From positions 1-64,000 of the forward strand of contig NZ_SBHZ01000011.1 of the NCBI RefSeq assembly GCF_004521985.1: DNA of 64,000 nt. The letters run 5' to 3'. This document shows positions 1-9,003 of this stretch, one piece after another. The stretch is from Ectopseudomonas khazarica. Lineage in GTDB: Bacteria > Pseudomonadota > Gammaproteobacteria > Pseudomonadales > Pseudomonadaceae. The notes beneath the pieces are model-generated. The model saw nothing but the letters and a program-made list of their open reading frames with translations. It ran no database searches and was not told where the DNA came from. Within the stretch, counting starts at the first letter, position 1; the number at the start of each line of letters is the position of its first letter. A program made the translations under genes and the position numbers.

Positions 1-1
1 G

Positions 2-544
2 GGCAGCGGGCAGATGATCGCCAAGGCGGTGGGCGTGCAGTCGGGAATTCGCCCGCGAATCCTCGATGCAACCGCTGGCCTGGGGCGCGACGCCTTCGTG
101 CTGGCCAGCCTGGGCTGCGAGATGACGCTGATCGAGCGCCAGCCGCTGGTCGCCGCGTTGCTGGAAGACGGTCTGCAGCGCGCCGCGCTGAATCTGGAGG
201 TCGCCCCCATCGCCGCGCGGATGCGCCTGCTCAACGGCAATGCCATCGAGCTGATGCAGCACTGGCAGGACGAGGCCCCGCAGGTGATCTACCTCGATCC
301 GATGTTCCCGCATCGCGACAAGAGCGCGCTGGTGAAGAAGGAGATGCGGCTGTTCCGCCCCTTCGTCGGCGACGACCTGGATGCACCGGCGTTGCTGCAG
401 GCGGCGCTGGCGCTGGCCAGTCACCGGGTGGTGGTCAAGCGACCGCGCAAGGCGCCGGCGATCGAGGGCAGCAAGCCCGGCTACGTGCTCGAGGGCAAGT
501 CCAGCCGCTACGACATCTATCCGAAGAAGAAGCTGGAAACCTGA
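2..544 (+). CDS. rsmJ: 16S rRNA (guanine1516-N2)-methyltransferase RsmJ, 5' end cut by window
   Basis: The reading frame is open from base 2, so the true start lies outside the window; about 180 C-terminal residues are visible out of roughly 260 usual for the family. The SAM-binding motif I ([17 protein letters not shown]) and the motif IV catalytic loop (YLDPMFP) are intact, followed by the lysine/arginine-rich substrate-side segment VVKRPRKAP. RsmJ methylates G1516 of 16S rRNA in the 30S subunit. It ends at a TGA convergent with the TetR-type gene 13 bases further on. In P. aeruginosa the homologue also lies beside the mexL-mexJ-mexK genes (from memory), which supports both calls. Confidence 0.92.
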   Translation, partial: GSGQMIAKAVGVQSGIRPRILDATAGLGRDAFVLASLGCEMTLIERQPLVAALLEDGLQRAALNLEVAPIAARMRLLNGNAIELMQHWQDEAPQVIYLDPMFPHRDKSALVKKEMRLFRPFVGDDLDAPALLQAALALASHRVVVKRPRKAPAIEGSKPGYVLEGKSSRYDIYPKKKLET

Positions 545-557
545 GCCCCGGGCCTGT

Positions 558-1199
558 CTAGCGGTCGGCGCGATAGGCGCGCAGGAACAGCTGAACCGAG
601 TCCTGCACGTGGTGCTCTGCCGCTGCCCCCTGCAGCGGGTCGCCACAGCCGATCAGCAGACGGAAGTGCGCGCCGCCCTTGAGCAGGCTGAAGAAGTGGT
701 CGGCGGCCCGGTGCGGGTCGTCCAGCTGCAGCAGGCCGCGCTCGGAGGCCTTGCGCAGCAGCAGCTCCATCTCCTCCTGGACCCGCTGCGGTCCGGCCTC
801 GTAGAACATCCGCGACAGCTTCGAGCCCTGGCTGGCCAGGCTGACCATCATGCGGTGCATCTCCACGGACTCGCTGCTGTTGATCAGGGCCAGGAAGCCA
901 CGGGCGATGCCCAGCAACTGGCTTTCCAGCGGCACGTCATCCGGGAGTTCGAACAGCAGCTCGGGCAACTGCTCCTCGCACTTGGCCTTGATCGCGGCGG
1001 AGAACAGCGTCTCCTTGTCGGTGAAGTGGCTGTACACCGTGAGCTTGGACACGCCGGCCTCGGCGGCGATCGCGTCCATGCTGCTGCCATCGTAGCCGTT
1101 GCGCAGGAACAGGTTCTTCGCCGCGTCGAGAATGGCGCGGCGTTTGGCGGGGTCCTTGGGTCGACCGGGACCGGAAGGTTGTAACAACTTGTCAGGCAT
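558..1199 (-). CDS. mexL: TetR/AcrR-family repressor, MexL-like
   Basis: The 213-residue protein has an N-terminal TetR helix-turn-helix (about residues 22-68, core GVSKLTVYSHFTDKETLF) and an all-helical ligand-binding C-terminal half, the normal family size. It is divergent from an RND efflux pair whose sizes match MexJ and MexK, and it is followed convergently by rsmJ, so it most likely represses the pump and itself. MexL of P. aeruginosa is about 212 residues and represses mexJK. No good Shine-Dalgarno precedes the ATG; a TAAAAT box 8-13 bases upstream on the minus strand suggests a very short or absent leader. The family is certain; the MexL name is inferred from order and length. Confidence 0.88.
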   Translation of the reverse strand: MPDKLLQPSGPGRPKDPAKRRAILDAAKNLFLRNGYDGSSMDAIAAEAGVSKLTVYSHFTDKETLFSAAIKAKCEEQLPELLFELPDDVPLESQLLGIARGFLALINSSESVEMHRMMVSLASQGSKLSRMFYEAGPQRVQEEMELLLRKASERGLLQLDDPHRAADHFFSLLKGGAHFRLLIGCGDPLQGAAAEHHVQDSVQLFLRAYRADR

Positions 1200-1232
1200 T
1201 GGCTGATTTTAATACTGGACTGGCGAGTTTGC

Positions 1233-1261
1233 TATTTTTACTATACCCGGCAGTACAAATA
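1233..1261. promoter_or_regulatory. Candidate MexL operator, inverted repeat
   Basis: TATTTTTACT (1233-1242) and AGTACAAATA (1252-1261) are inverted copies matching at 9 of 10 bases across a 9-base spacer. The site lies between the divergent mexL and mexJ starts, in an AT-rich patch unlike the flanking GC-rich DNA, where a TetR repressor could block both promoters. The repressor-operator link is inferred. Confidence 0.55.
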
Positions 1262-1423
1262 TTCCAAAGGACTCTTCCTGGCGCGTCGACGAGGCGATCA
1301 GGGCGGGGCGAGGGCAGATGAAGCCGCGGCGCTGAACGCGCTTCCAGTCTGCCACCGCGTCGCACTGGCGCTGCCGGCCACTCCAGGGGGCAGCCCTCAA
1401 ACCTTCTCCGAAAGGTCTTGCAC

Positions 1424-2527
1424 ATGTCCCGCCACGTCGTTCCTCTCGTTTCGTCTCTGGGTCTGGTCTTGCTGTTGTCTGCCTGTGGCAATGGTCAGCA
1501 GGTCGAACAGCCCATTCGTCCTGCCATGGTCGTTCAGCCGCAGCCAGCGACCGCCCTGGTCGACAGCTACCCGGGCGAGGTGCGGGCGCGCTACGAACCG
1601 GAACTGGCCTTCCGCATTGCCGGCAAGGTGGCCAAGCGCATGGTCGACGTCGGCGACCGGGTGAAGAAGGACCAGCCCCTGGCCGAGCTCGACCCGCAGG
1701 ACGTCCGCCTGCAGCTGGAGGCCACGCGCGCCCAGGTGGCGGCGGCCGAGGCCAACCTGCAGACCGTGCGTGCCGAGCGCGAGCGCTACAAGGCGTTGCT
1801 CGAGCGCAACCTGGTCAGCCGTTCGCAGTTCGACAACGTCGAGAACCAGTACCGCGCCGGTGCCGCGCGGCTGAATCAGGTCAAGGCCGAATATGACGTG
1901 GCCCGCAACCAGACCGATTACGCCGTGCTGCGTGCCTCGCAGGACGGCGTGATCGCGCGTCGCTCGGTCGAGGTCGGGCAGGTGGTCGCAGCCGGTCAGA
2001 CGGTCTTCACTCTGGCTGCCGACGGTGAACGCGAGGTGTCGATCAGCCTGCCGGAACAGAGCTTCGGCCGTTTCGCGATCGGCCAGGCGGTGGAAGTGGA
2101 GCTGTGGTCGCAGCCCGATCAGCGTTTCCCGGGACGTATCCGTGAGATGGCGCCGGCCGCCGATCCGCAGTCGCGGACCTTCGCCGCGCGCGTCGCCTTC
2201 GTCGAGGGCAAGGTGCCGGCCGAGCTGGGCCAGAGTGCGCGGGTGTTCATCGCCAGCAACGGCGTGGTGCCGCTGTCGGTGCCGCTATCGGCGCTCAGTG
2301 CCGAGCAGGACCAGCCCTTCGTCTGGGTCGTCGATCCCAAGGAGCACAAGCTGCAGCGTCGCCCGGTACGGATCGGCGCCTACGGCGACGAGCGCGTGCC
2401 GGTGCTGGAGGGGCTGAACGCTTCCGATTGGATCGTGGCCGCCGGTGTTCAGGTTCTGCGCGAGGGGCTCAGGGTGCGCCCGGTGGACCGTGACAATCGC
2501 AACGTCGAACTGGCCGCCAAGGAGTAA
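1424..2527 (+). CDS. mexJ: RND efflux periplasmic adaptor lipoprotein, MexJ-like
   Basis: This is the membrane-fusion subunit that links the inner-membrane RND pump to an outer-membrane channel. The start is ATG 1424, because AAAGG sits 8 bases upstream; an in-frame TTG at 1418 is too close to it. The product is 367 residues, the MexJ length. The signal peptide ends in the lipobox LLLSAC, with the lipidated cysteine at residue 21. The lipoyl/hairpin segment follows (about 60-170, with a coiled coil rich in A, E and R), then beta-barrel and membrane-proximal domains. The RND gene starts 5 bases after the stop. No outer-membrane factor gene is adjacent, as in P. aeruginosa mexJK, which borrows OprM or OpmH. 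Confidence 0.9.
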   Translation: MSRHVVPLVSSLGLVLLLSACGNGQQVEQPIRPAMVVQPQPATALVDSYPGEVRARYEPELAFRIAGKVAKRMVDVGDRVKKDQPLAELDPQDVRLQLEATRAQVAAAEANLQTVRAERERYKALLERNLVSRSQFDNVENQYRAGAARLNQVKAEYDVARNQTDYAVLRASQDGVIARRSVEVGQVVAAGQTVFTLAADGEREVSISLPEQSFGRFAIGQAVEVELWSQPDQRFPGRIREMAPAADPQSRTFAARVAFVEGKVPAELGQSARVFIASNGVVPLSVPLSALSAEQDQPFVWVVDPKEHKLQRRPVRIGAYGDERVPVLEGLNASDWIVAAGVQVLREGLRVRPVDRDNRNVELAAKE

Positions 2528-2532
2528 GCCGC

Positions 2533-5500
2533 ATGAGCTTCAACCTGTCGGCCTGGGCGCTGCGTCATCGTCAGATCGTCCTCTACATCATGTTGCTGTT
2601 CGCCATCGTCGGGGCGATTTCCTACACCAAGCTGGGGCAGAGCGAGGACCCGCCGTTCACCTTCAAGGCCATGGTGATCCGCACCATCTGGCCGGGTGCC
2701 ACGGCGGAAGAGGTTTCCCGTCAGGTCACCGAACGCATCGAAAAGAAGCTGATGGAGACCGGCGAGTACGAGCGCATCACCAGCTTCTCCCGCCCGGGGG
2801 AGTCCCAGGTCACCTTCATGGCGCGTGACTCCATGCACAGCGCGGAGATTCCGGACCTCTGGTACCAGGTGCGCAAGAAGGTCAGCGATATCCGCCACAC
2901 GCTGCCGCCAGGCATCCAGGGGCCGTTCTTCAACGATGAGTTCGGTACCACCTTCGGCAATATCTACGCCCTGACCGGCAGCGGGTTCGACTACGCCGTG
3001 CTCAAGGACTATGCCGACCGCATCCAGCTGCAACTGCAGCGGGTCAAGGATGTCGGCAAGGTCGAGCTGGTCGGCCTGCAGGACGAGAAGATCTGGATCG
3101 AGCTGTCCAACACCAAGCTGGCGACGCTGGGCCTGCCGCTGTCCGCCGTGCAGCAGGCCCTCGAGGCGCAGAACGCGGTGACGGCCGCCGGTTTCTTCGA
3201 AACCGCCAGCGAGCGCATCCAGCTGCGCGTGACCGGGCGCTTCGAGTCGGTGCAGGAGATCCGCGACTTCCCCATTCGCGTCGCTGACCGTACCTTCCGC
3301 ATCTCCGATGTGGCCGAGGTCAAGCGCGGTTTCAACGACCCACCCGCACCGCGCATGCGTTTCATGGGCGAGGACGCCATCGGCATCGCCGTGTCGATGA
3401 AGGACGGCGGCGACATCCTGGTCCTCGGCAAGGCGCTGGAAACCGAGTTCGCCCGCCTGCAGCAGACCCTGCCGCTGGGCATGGAACTGAGCAAGGTGTC
3501 GGACCAGCCGGCGGCGGTGAAGACCGGTGTGGGCGAGTTCGTCAAGGTGCTGGTGGAAGCGCTGGTGATCGTGCTGGCGGTCAGCTTCTTCTCGCTGGGC
3601 CTGCGCACCGGTCTGGTGGTGGCGCTGGTGATTCCGCTGGTGCTGGCGATGACCTTCGCCGCCATGTACTACCTGGGCATCGGCCTGCACAAGATTTCCC
3701 TGGGGGCGCTGGTGCTGGGCCTCGGCCTGCTGGTGGACGACGCGATCATCGCCGTGGAGATGATGGCGATCAAGATGGAGCAGGGTTTCGACCGGCTCAA
3801 GGCGGCCAGTTTCGCCTGGACCAGCACGGCGTTCCCGATGCTGACCGGCACCCTGATCACCGCTGCCGGCTTCCTGCCCATCGCCACTGCCCAGTCCGGC
3901 ACCGGCGAGTACACCCGCTCGATCTTCCAGGTGGTGACCATCTCGCTGATCGCCTCGTGGATCGCCGCCGTGATGTTCGTGCCCTACCTGGGCGACAAGC
4001 TGCTGCCCGACCTGGCCAAGCTGCATGCGGCGAAGCATGGCGGCAGCGCTGCCGGCCACGATCCCTACGCGACGCCGTTCTATCGTCGCGTACGGGCCAC
4101 GGTGCAGTGGTGCGTGCGTCACCGCATCACGGTGATCATGCTGACCATCGCTCTGTTCGTCGGCTCGGTGGTGATATTCCGCTTCGTGCCGCAGCAGTTC
4201 TTCCCGGCGTCCGGTCGCCTGGAGCTGATGGTCGACATCAAGCTGGAGGAGGGGGCGTCCCTCAGCGCCACCGAGGCCGAGGTGCACCGCCTGGAGAAGC
4301 TGCTCAAGGAACAGACCGGCATCGACAACTACGTCGCCTATGTCGGCACCGGTTCCCCGCGTTTCTACCTGCCGCTGGACCAGCAGTTGCCGGCCGCCAG
4401 CTTCGCCCAGTTCGTGGTGCTGGCATCGAGCATCGAGGAGCGCGAACGCCTGCGCACCTGGCTGATCCAGGTGATGAACGACGAGTTCCCGACCCTGCGC
4501 AGCCGGGTCAGCCGCCTGGAGAATGGCCCGCCGGTCGGCTATCCGATCCAGTTCCGAGTCAGTGGTGAGCACATCGACGAGGTGCGTGCCCTGGCCCGTC
4601 AGGTCGCGGACAAGGTGCGCGAGAACCCGCATGTGGTCAACGTGCACCTGGATTGGGAAGAGCCAAGCAAGGTGGTGATCCTCAACATCGACCAGGACCG
4701 CGCTCGGGCGCTGGGGGTCAACACCGCCGAGCTGTCGCGTTTCCTGCAGGGCTCGCTGTCGGGGACCAGCGTCAGCCAGTACCGCGAGGACAATGAGCTG
4801 ATCGAGATTCTCCAGCGTGGCACGCCGCAGGAGCGCAAGGCCCTGAGCCTGCTGCCGAGCCTGGCGGTTCCCACCGACAGCGGCCGCAGCGTGGCCCTGT
4901 CGCAGGTCGCCACCCTGGAGTACGGCTTCGAGGAAGGCATCATCTGGCACCGCAACCGCCTGCCCAATGTCACCGTGCGCGCCGACATCTATGGCAAGCA
5001 GCAACCGGCGACCCTGACCCAGCAGATTCTGCCGACCCTGGAGCCGATCCGCGCCGAGCTGCCCGACGGCTACCTGCTGGAGGTCGGCGGAACGGTGGAG
5101 GATTCGCAGCGTGGGCAGAAGTCGGTGAACGCCGGCGTGCCGTTGTTCATCGTGGTGGTGCTGACCCTGCTGATGCTGCAGCTGAAGAGCTTCTCGCGCT
5201 CGGCGATGGTGTTCCTCACCGCGCCGCTGGGGCTGATCGGGGTGACCCTGTTCCTGCTGATCTTCCAGCAGCCGTTCGGCTTCGTCGCCATGCTCGGCAC
5301 CATTGCCCTGGCCGGGATGATCATGCGCAACTCGGTGATTCTGGTGGATCAGATCGAGCAGGACGTCGAGCATGGCCTGGATCGCTGGCACGCCATCATC
5401 GAGGCGACGGTGAGGCGCTTCCGCCCCATCGTGCTGACGGCCCTGGCGGCGGTGCTGGCGATGATCCCGCTGTCGCGCAGCGTGTTCTTCGGGCCGATGG

Positions 5501-5607
5501 CCGTGGCCATCATGGGCGGTCTGGTGGTGGCCACCGCGCTGACCCTGCTGTTCCTGCCGGCACTTTACGCGGCCTGGTTCCGGGTCAAGGAAAGCGAAGC
5601 GCGCTGA
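2533..5607 (+). CDS. mexK: RND-family inner-membrane efflux transporter, MexK-like
   Basis: The 1024-residue proton-driven pump subunit has the full RND layout: TM1 near residues 10-30, a large periplasmic loop, TM2-7 (about 335-530), a second periplasmic loop and TM8-12 (about 850-1015). The proton-relay aspartates are in TM4 (GLGLLVDDAIIAVE). Length and context match MexK (1025 residues in P. aeruginosa), which exports triclosan and erythromycin there. It is co-transcribed with the adaptor gene (5-base gap) and ends before a strong bidirectional terminator. Substrates in this organism cannot be read from the sequence. Confidence 0.92.
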   Translation: MSFNLSAWALRHRQIVLYIMLLFAIVGAISYTKLGQSEDPPFTFKAMVIRTIWPGATAEEVSRQVTERIEKKLMETGEYERITSFSRPGESQVTFMARDSMHSAEIPDLWYQVRKKVSDIRHTLPPGIQGPFFNDEFGTTFGNIYALTGSGFDYAVLKDYADRIQLQLQRVKDVGKVELVGLQDEKIWIELSNTKLATLGLPLSAVQQALEAQNAVTAAGFFETASERIQLRVTGRFESVQEIRDFPIRVADRTFRISDVAEVKRGFNDPPAPRMRFMGEDAIGIAVSMKDGGDILVLGKALETEFARLQQTLPLGMELSKVSDQPAAVKTGVGEFVKVLVEALVIVLAVSFFSLGLRTGLVVALVIPLVLAMTFAAMYYLGIGLHKISLGALVLGLGLLVDDAIIAVEMMAIKMEQGFDRLKAASFAWTSTAFPMLTGTLITAAGFLPIATAQSGTGEYTRSIFQVVTISLIASWIAAVMFVPYLGDKLLPDLAKLHAAKHGGSAAGHDPYATPFYRRVRATVQWCVRHRITVIMLTIALFVGSVVIFRFVPQQFFPASGRLELMVDIKLEEGASLSATEAEVHRLEKLLKEQTGIDNYVAYVGTGSPRFYLPLDQQLPAASFAQFVVLASSIEERERLRTWLIQVMNDEFPTLRSRVSRLENGPPVGYPIQFRVSGEHIDEVRALARQVADKVRENPHVVNVHLDWEEPSKVVILNIDQDRARALGVNTAELSRFLQGSLSGTSVSQYREDNELIEILQRGTPQERKALSLLPSLAVPTDSGRSVALSQVATLEYGFEEGIIWHRNRLPNVTVRADIYGKQQPATLTQQILPTLEPIRAELPDGYLLEVGGTVEDSQRGQKSVNAGVPLFIVVVLTLLMLQLKSFSRSAMVFLTAPLGLIGVTLFLLIFQQPFGFVAMLGTIALAGMIMRNSVILVDQIEQDVEHGLDRWHAIIEATVRRFRPIVLTALAAVLAMIPLSRSVFFGPMAVAIMGGLVVATALTLLFLPALYAAWFRVKESEAR

Positions 5608-5638
5608 CCTTCGGGTGGCGCTGCCGCGCTCCCTGCGA

Positions 5639-5664
5639 GGCCGCTCCAGCACGGGCGAGCGGCC
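5639..5664. repeat. Short inverted repeat after mexK
   Basis: GGCCGCTC (5639-5646) and GAGCGGCC (5657-5664) form a perfect 8-bp stem with a 10-base loop directly upstream of the mexK/bfr terminator. It may stabilise the mexK transcript end. It has no T-tract of its own. Confidence 0.45.
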
Positions 5665-5669
5665 ACAAA

Positions 5670-5693
5670 AAACGGGAGCCTTGGCTCCCGTTT
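5670..5693. terminator. Bidirectional intrinsic terminator, mexK / bfr
   Basis: AAACGGGAGCC (5670-5680) pairs perfectly with GGCTCCCGTTT (5683-5693) around a 2-base loop. An A-run lies on the left and a T-rich run on the right, so it can end both the plus-strand mexJK and the minus-strand bfr transcripts. Confidence 0.85.
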
Positions 5694-5711
5694 CTGTCTT
5701 GCCGATGAGGC

Positions 5712-6182
5712 TTATTCGTCCATCTGCGATTGCAGGTAGTTCTGCAGGCCGACGGCGTCGATCAGGCTGAGCTGGGTTTCCAGCCAGTCGATGTGATCTT
5801 CCTCGGAGCAGAGAATCTCTTCCAGCAGTTCACGGCTGGCGTAGTCGCCGATGCTCTCGCAGTAGGCGATGGCGGCCTTGAGGTCACCGTGCGCCTTGTG
5901 CTCGATCTTCAGGTCGCATTCGAGCATTTCCTTGGTGTTCTCACCGATCAGGATCTTGCCCAGGTCCTGCAGGTTGGGAATGCCCTCGAGGAACAGGATG
6001 CGCTTGATCAGCTTGTCGGCGTGCTTCATCTCGTCGATGGACTCGTGATACTCGTGCTCGCCGAGCTTCTTCAAGCCCCAGTCCTCGTACATGCGGGCAT
6101 GCAGGAAGTACTGGTTGATGGCGACCAGTTCGTTACCGAGAATCTTGTTCAGGTGTTGAATGACCTTCTTGTCGCCTTTCAT
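5712..6182 (-). CDS. bfr: Bacterioferritin (BfrB-type, heme-binding)
   Basis: The 156-residue four-helix-bundle iron-storage protein assembles as a 24-mer cage that oxidises Fe(II) and stores the mineral. The di-iron ferroxidase ligands are all present: E18, E51, H54, E94, E127 and H130. The inter-subunit heme ligand Met52 is also present, which marks the heme-binding type. An AGGAG Shine-Dalgarno precedes the ATG. The sequence is very close to P. aeruginosa BfrB as I remember it. The partner ferredoxin bfd is not in the window. Codon use is that of a highly expressed gene. Confidence 0.95.
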   Translation of the reverse strand: MKGDKKVIQHLNKILGNELVAINQYFLHARMYEDWGLKKLGEHEYHESIDEMKHADKLIKRILFLEGIPNLQDLGKILIGENTKEMLECDLKIEHKAHGDLKAAIAYCESIGDYASRELLEEILCSEEDHIDWLETQLSLIDAVGLQNYLQSQMDE

Positions 6183-6220
6183 GTTCGCTCCTGCTGTTTC
6201 AATGACCGTGACAGCCTTGA

Positions 6221-6249
6221 ATTTTCTGCCGCGTTTCCATGTCTGTCAA
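6221..6249 (-). promoter_or_regulatory. Candidate bfr promoter
   Basis: On the minus strand a perfect TTGACA (complement of 6244-6249) stands 17 bases before GAAAAT (complement of 6221-6226), about 40 bases upstream of the bfr start. The -10 is weak, so an activator may contribute. The 270-base gap between bfr and glpD is otherwise AT-rich, without a recognisable gene. Confidence 0.5.
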
Positions 6250-6410
6250 ACCTAAGTTCTTGAAACATAAGTAAAAATAAAACTGAATACGAATGTTTTC
6301 ATTCCGCATCATGGCGCCAAGTTATTGAATTAACGCAATAAAAAAGTTGCGCCAAGTTGTCGCGTTGTTCGTACACCGGGTAACGAGCGCAAGATATTTT
6401 TTCTCGCCCA

Positions 6411-6434
6411 ATAAAAAGCCCCGCAGAGCGGGGC
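6411..6434 (-). terminator. Intrinsic terminator of glpD
   Basis: Read on the minus strand, GCCCCGC TCT GCGGGGC forms a 7-bp GC stem followed by TTTTTAT, 18 bases after the glpD stop. Confidence 0.88.
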
Positions 6435-6451
6435 ATGAGGCACGCAGAATC

Positions 6452-7981
6452 TCAGGCGGCGTTGGCCGAATGCGGGTCGTGGCTGTGCAGGTAATCCTGC
6501 AGGCGGGTCTGTTGCGCCGGGGTCATGAACAGGCCGAGCTTGCTGCGGCGCCAGAGAATGTCGGCACTGCTGCGTGCCCATTCTTCGCGGCGCAGGTAAT
6601 CCACTTCGCGGGTGTAGAGCCCGGCGCCGAGGTGGTCACCGAGATCGGTCAGGTTGTGCACGCCGTCGAGCAGGCGCCAGGTGCGGCTGCCGTAGCTGCA
6701 GGCCCAGCGTCGCGCCAGGCTGGTGGGGAGCCAGCCATAGCGGGCGCACAGCGCGTCGACCAGGGCCTCGAGGTTGTCCATGTCTTCACCACCGGGCAGT
6801 GGCGCGTTCGCGGTCCAGGCGCTGCCGAGGTTGTCGAAGAAGGGGGCCAGTTGCTGCATGGCGGACTCCGCCAGCTTGCGATAGGTGGTCAGCTTGCCGC
6901 CGAACACCGAGAGCAGCGGCGCCTCGCCTGGCGCGCCGGACAACGACAGGGTGTAGTCGCGGGTGATCGCCGACGGCTCGTCGGATTCGTCATCGCACAG
7001 CGGGCGCACGCCCGCGAAGCTGTGCAGCACGTCGCTGCGGCTCAGCGGCTGCTTGAAGTGATCGTTGACCACCTTGAGCAGGTAATCGGTTTCCTCGGCG
7101 CTGATCGCGACCTGGGCGGGGTCGCCCTGGTATTCGCGGTCGGTGGTGCCGATCAGGGTGAAACGCTCCAGATAGGGGATGGCGAAGACGATGCGGCGGT
7201 CTTCGTTCTGCAGGATGTAGGCCTGCTCGCCGTCATAGAGCCTTGGCACGACGATATGGCTGCCCTGGATCAGGCGGATGCCATAGGGCGACTGCTGCTT
7301 GAGGTCCTCGCGGATGAAGCGCGCGACCCAGGGGCCGGCGGCGTTGACCAGGCCACGGGCGCGAATCGAGAACAGGCTGCCATCGGCCCGTTCCAGGTGG
7401 ATGTGCCACAGCCCCTTGCTGCGCCGGGCGCTGACGCAGCGGGTGCGCGGATGAACGTGCGCGCCGTTCTCCCGTGCGGCCATGGCGTTGAGCACCACCA
7501 GGCGGGCATCGTCCACCCAGCAGTCGGAGTATTCGAAACCGCGGGTGATTGCCTGTTTGAGCGGGCTGCCGGCGCCGAAGCGCAGGCCACGCGACGCCGG
7601 CAGGCGCTCGCGCTTGCCCAGGTGGTCATAGAGGAACAGGCCGGCGCGGATCATCCAGGCCGGGCGCAGGTGCGGGCGATGCGGCAGGACGAAGCGCATC
7701 GGCTTGACGATGTGCGGGGCCTTGGCCAGCAGCACTTCGCGCTCGGCCAGGGCTTCGCGCACCAGGCGAAATTCGTAGTGCTCCAGGTAGCGCAGGCCGC
7801 CGTGGATGAGCTTGCTGCTGGCCGAGGAGGTGTGGCTGGCCAGGTCGTCCTTTTCGCAAAGGAACACGGAAAGGCCTCGACCGGCGGCATCGGCGGCGAT
7901 GCCTACACCATTGATACCACCGCCAACGATGGCGAGGTCATAGACTTCCGCTACGGGGCTGGCGAACTGGTCGTGGGGCAT
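6452..7981 (-). CDS. glpD: Aerobic glycerol-3-phosphate dehydrogenase
   Basis: FAD-dependent, membrane-associated enzyme that oxidises sn-glycerol 3-phosphate to dihydroxyacetone phosphate and passes electrons to quinone. The FAD fold motif GGGINGVG is near residues 20-27, with the typical HTSSASSKLIHGGLRYLE segment after it. I start it at ATG 7981 (509 residues, close to the usual 510), not at the upstream in-frame GTG 8023. That GTG has no Shine-Dalgarno and lies inside a probable GlpR operator. glpR lies upstream in the same orientation, and the glpD transcript ends at a strong terminator. Confidence 0.93.
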   Translation of the reverse strand: MPHDQFASPVAEVYDLAIVGGGINGVGIAADAAGRGLSVFLCEKDDLASHTSSASSKLIHGGLRYLEHYEFRLVREALAEREVLLAKAPHIVKPMRFVLPHRPHLRPAWMIRAGLFLYDHLGKRERLPASRGLRFGAGSPLKQAITRGFEYSDCWVDDARLVVLNAMAARENGAHVHPRTRCVSARRSKGLWHIHLERADGSLFSIRARGLVNAAGPWVARFIREDLKQQSPYGIRLIQGSHIVVPRLYDGEQAYILQNEDRRIVFAIPYLERFTLIGTTDREYQGDPAQVAISAEETDYLLKVVNDHFKQPLSRSDVLHSFAGVRPLCDDESDEPSAITRDYTLSLSGAPGEAPLLSVFGGKLTTYRKLAESAMQQLAPFFDNLGSAWTANAPLPGGEDMDNLEALVDALCARYGWLPTSLARRWACSYGSRTWRLLDGVHNLTDLGDHLGAGLYTREVDYLRREEWARSSADILWRRSKLGLFMTPAQQTRLQDYLHSHDPHSANAA

Positions 7982-8002
7982 CTGGCACGCTCGGCTACTG
8001 GA

Positions 8003-8030
8003 TTCGAATGTGTGAATGTTCACTTTCGAA
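8003..8030. promoter_or_regulatory. Candidate GlpR operator upstream of glpD
   Basis: TTCGAA occurs at 8003-8008 and 8025-8030, exactly 22 bases apart. The bases between continue an imperfect dyad (TTCGAATGTG... / ...CACTTTCGAA). A TAGCAT -10-like box (complement of 8034-8039) would place the glpD start site inside the dyad. The half-site ATTCGAA recurs beside the ybaK start. DeoR-type GlpR repressors bind ATGTTCG-like half-sites. Confidence 0.6.
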
Positions 8031-8067
8031 AATATGCTAGACGAAGATGTGCAGTTCCGCTACCCCG

Positions 8068-8087
8068 GCGCGTGATCACGCGCCGAG
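8068..8087. repeat. Perfect 20-bp palindrome between glpR and glpD
   Basis: CGGCGCGTGATCACGCGCCG reads the same on both strands, with a central TGATCA. It lies between the glpR stop and the glpD promoter region. There is no T-tract, so a protein-binding site is as likely as a transcript hairpin. Confidence 0.6.
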
Positions 8088-8145
8088 TGGTCATGCAGGA
8101 TCCACCAGGTGGCCGGGTGGGCAGGTCAACGCCGGGGTGTGGCCA

Positions 8146-8904
8146 TCAGACCAGGTCGAGCTGGACCTTGTGGCTGTGCAGCAGGCGGGTGATGGCAGCC
8201 GAGGGCGCGCTGTCGGTGAAGACGCGGTCGACCAGGGCGATCGAGCCCAGGCGCACCACTGCGTTGCGCCCGAACTTGCTGGAGTCGACGGCGAGCAGGA
8301 CCTGCCGTGCGTTGTCGATGATGGCCTGGGAGACGCGGACTTCCTGGTAATCGAAGTCGAGCAGGCTGCCGTCGTCGTCGATGCCGCTGATGCCAACGAT
8401 GGCGTAATCGACCTTGAACTGCTGGATGAAATCCACCGCCGCCTGGCCGACGATGCCGCCGTCGCTGCGTACCGTGCCGCCGGTCACCAGCACCTCGAAG
8501 TCGGCCTTGGCACTGAGCAGGGTGGCGACATGCAGGTTGTTGGTGATGATCTTCAGGCCCTTGTGGTTCTGCAGTTCACGGGCGATGGCTTCGGTGGTGG
8601 TGCCGATGTTGATGAACAGCGAGGCGTGGTCCGGGATCTGTGCGGCCACGGCTTCGGCGATGCGTTGCTTCTCGTCGCGCATCTGTCCGGCGCGCATGCC
8701 GTAGGCGGTGTTCTGGATGCTCGAGGACTCGCAGGCCGCGCCGCCATGCGTGCGGCGCAGCAGGCCATGTTCGGCCAGCTGGTTGATGTCGCGGCGAATG
8801 GTCTGCGGGGTGACGGCGAACGCCTGGGCCAGTTCGTCGATGCTGACGTAGCCGCGTTCGCGGGCGAGGTTGAGGATGTCGTGCTGGCGGGGAGCGAGAT
8901 TCAT
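8146..8904 (-). CDS. glpR: Glycerol-3-phosphate regulon repressor (DeoR family)
   Basis: The 252-residue protein has a DeoR-type N-terminal helix-turn-helix (about residues 6-58, core [21 protein letters not shown]). A phosphosugar-sensing DeoR C-terminal domain follows, with [12 protein letters not shown] and [11 protein letters not shown] segments. It represses glycerol genes until glycerol 3-phosphate binds. AAAGGAAG precedes the ATG at a good distance. It is upstream of glpD on the same strand and divergent from ybaK-glpK. Probable operators lie before glpD and at the ybaK start. Confidence 0.92.
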   Translation of the reverse strand: MNLAPRQHDILNLARERGYVSIDELAQAFAVTPQTIRRDINQLAEHGLLRRTHGGAACESSSIQNTAYGMRAGQMRDEKQRIAEAVAAQIPDHASLFINIGTTTEAIARELQNHKGLKIITNNLHVATLLSAKADFEVLVTGGTVRSDGGIVGQAAVDFIQQFKVDYAIVGISGIDDDGSLLDFDYQEVRVSQAIIDNARQVLLAVDSSKFGRNAVVRLGSIALVDRVFTDSAPSAAITRLLHSHKVQLDLV

Positions 8905-8977
8905 GAGCGCTTCCTTTGAGGGTCACTCATTATAGGCTGTAGCTATGGGGGTTTTGGGCCTGTTAATGTAGGGCATC

Positions 8978-9002
8978 TTCACATTGCGTTTTCACATTCG
9001 AA
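8978..9002. promoter_or_regulatory. Candidate GlpR operator at the ybaK start
   Basis: Two direct copies of TTCACATT (8978-8985 and 8991-8998) lie 13 bases apart, and the second runs into TTCGAACATG, whose last three bases are the ybaK start codon. TTCACATTCGAA resembles the TTCACACATTCGAA of the glpD operator (minus strand). A repressor bound here would cover the ybaK initiation region and could also affect glpR. Confidence 0.5.
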
Positions 9003-9003
9003 C

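Noticed and set aside
2449..5652. 1067-residue open frame antisense to mexK
   Set aside because: Shadow of the RND gene produced by high third-position GC; its product is rich in H, Q, R, D and G and has no domain.
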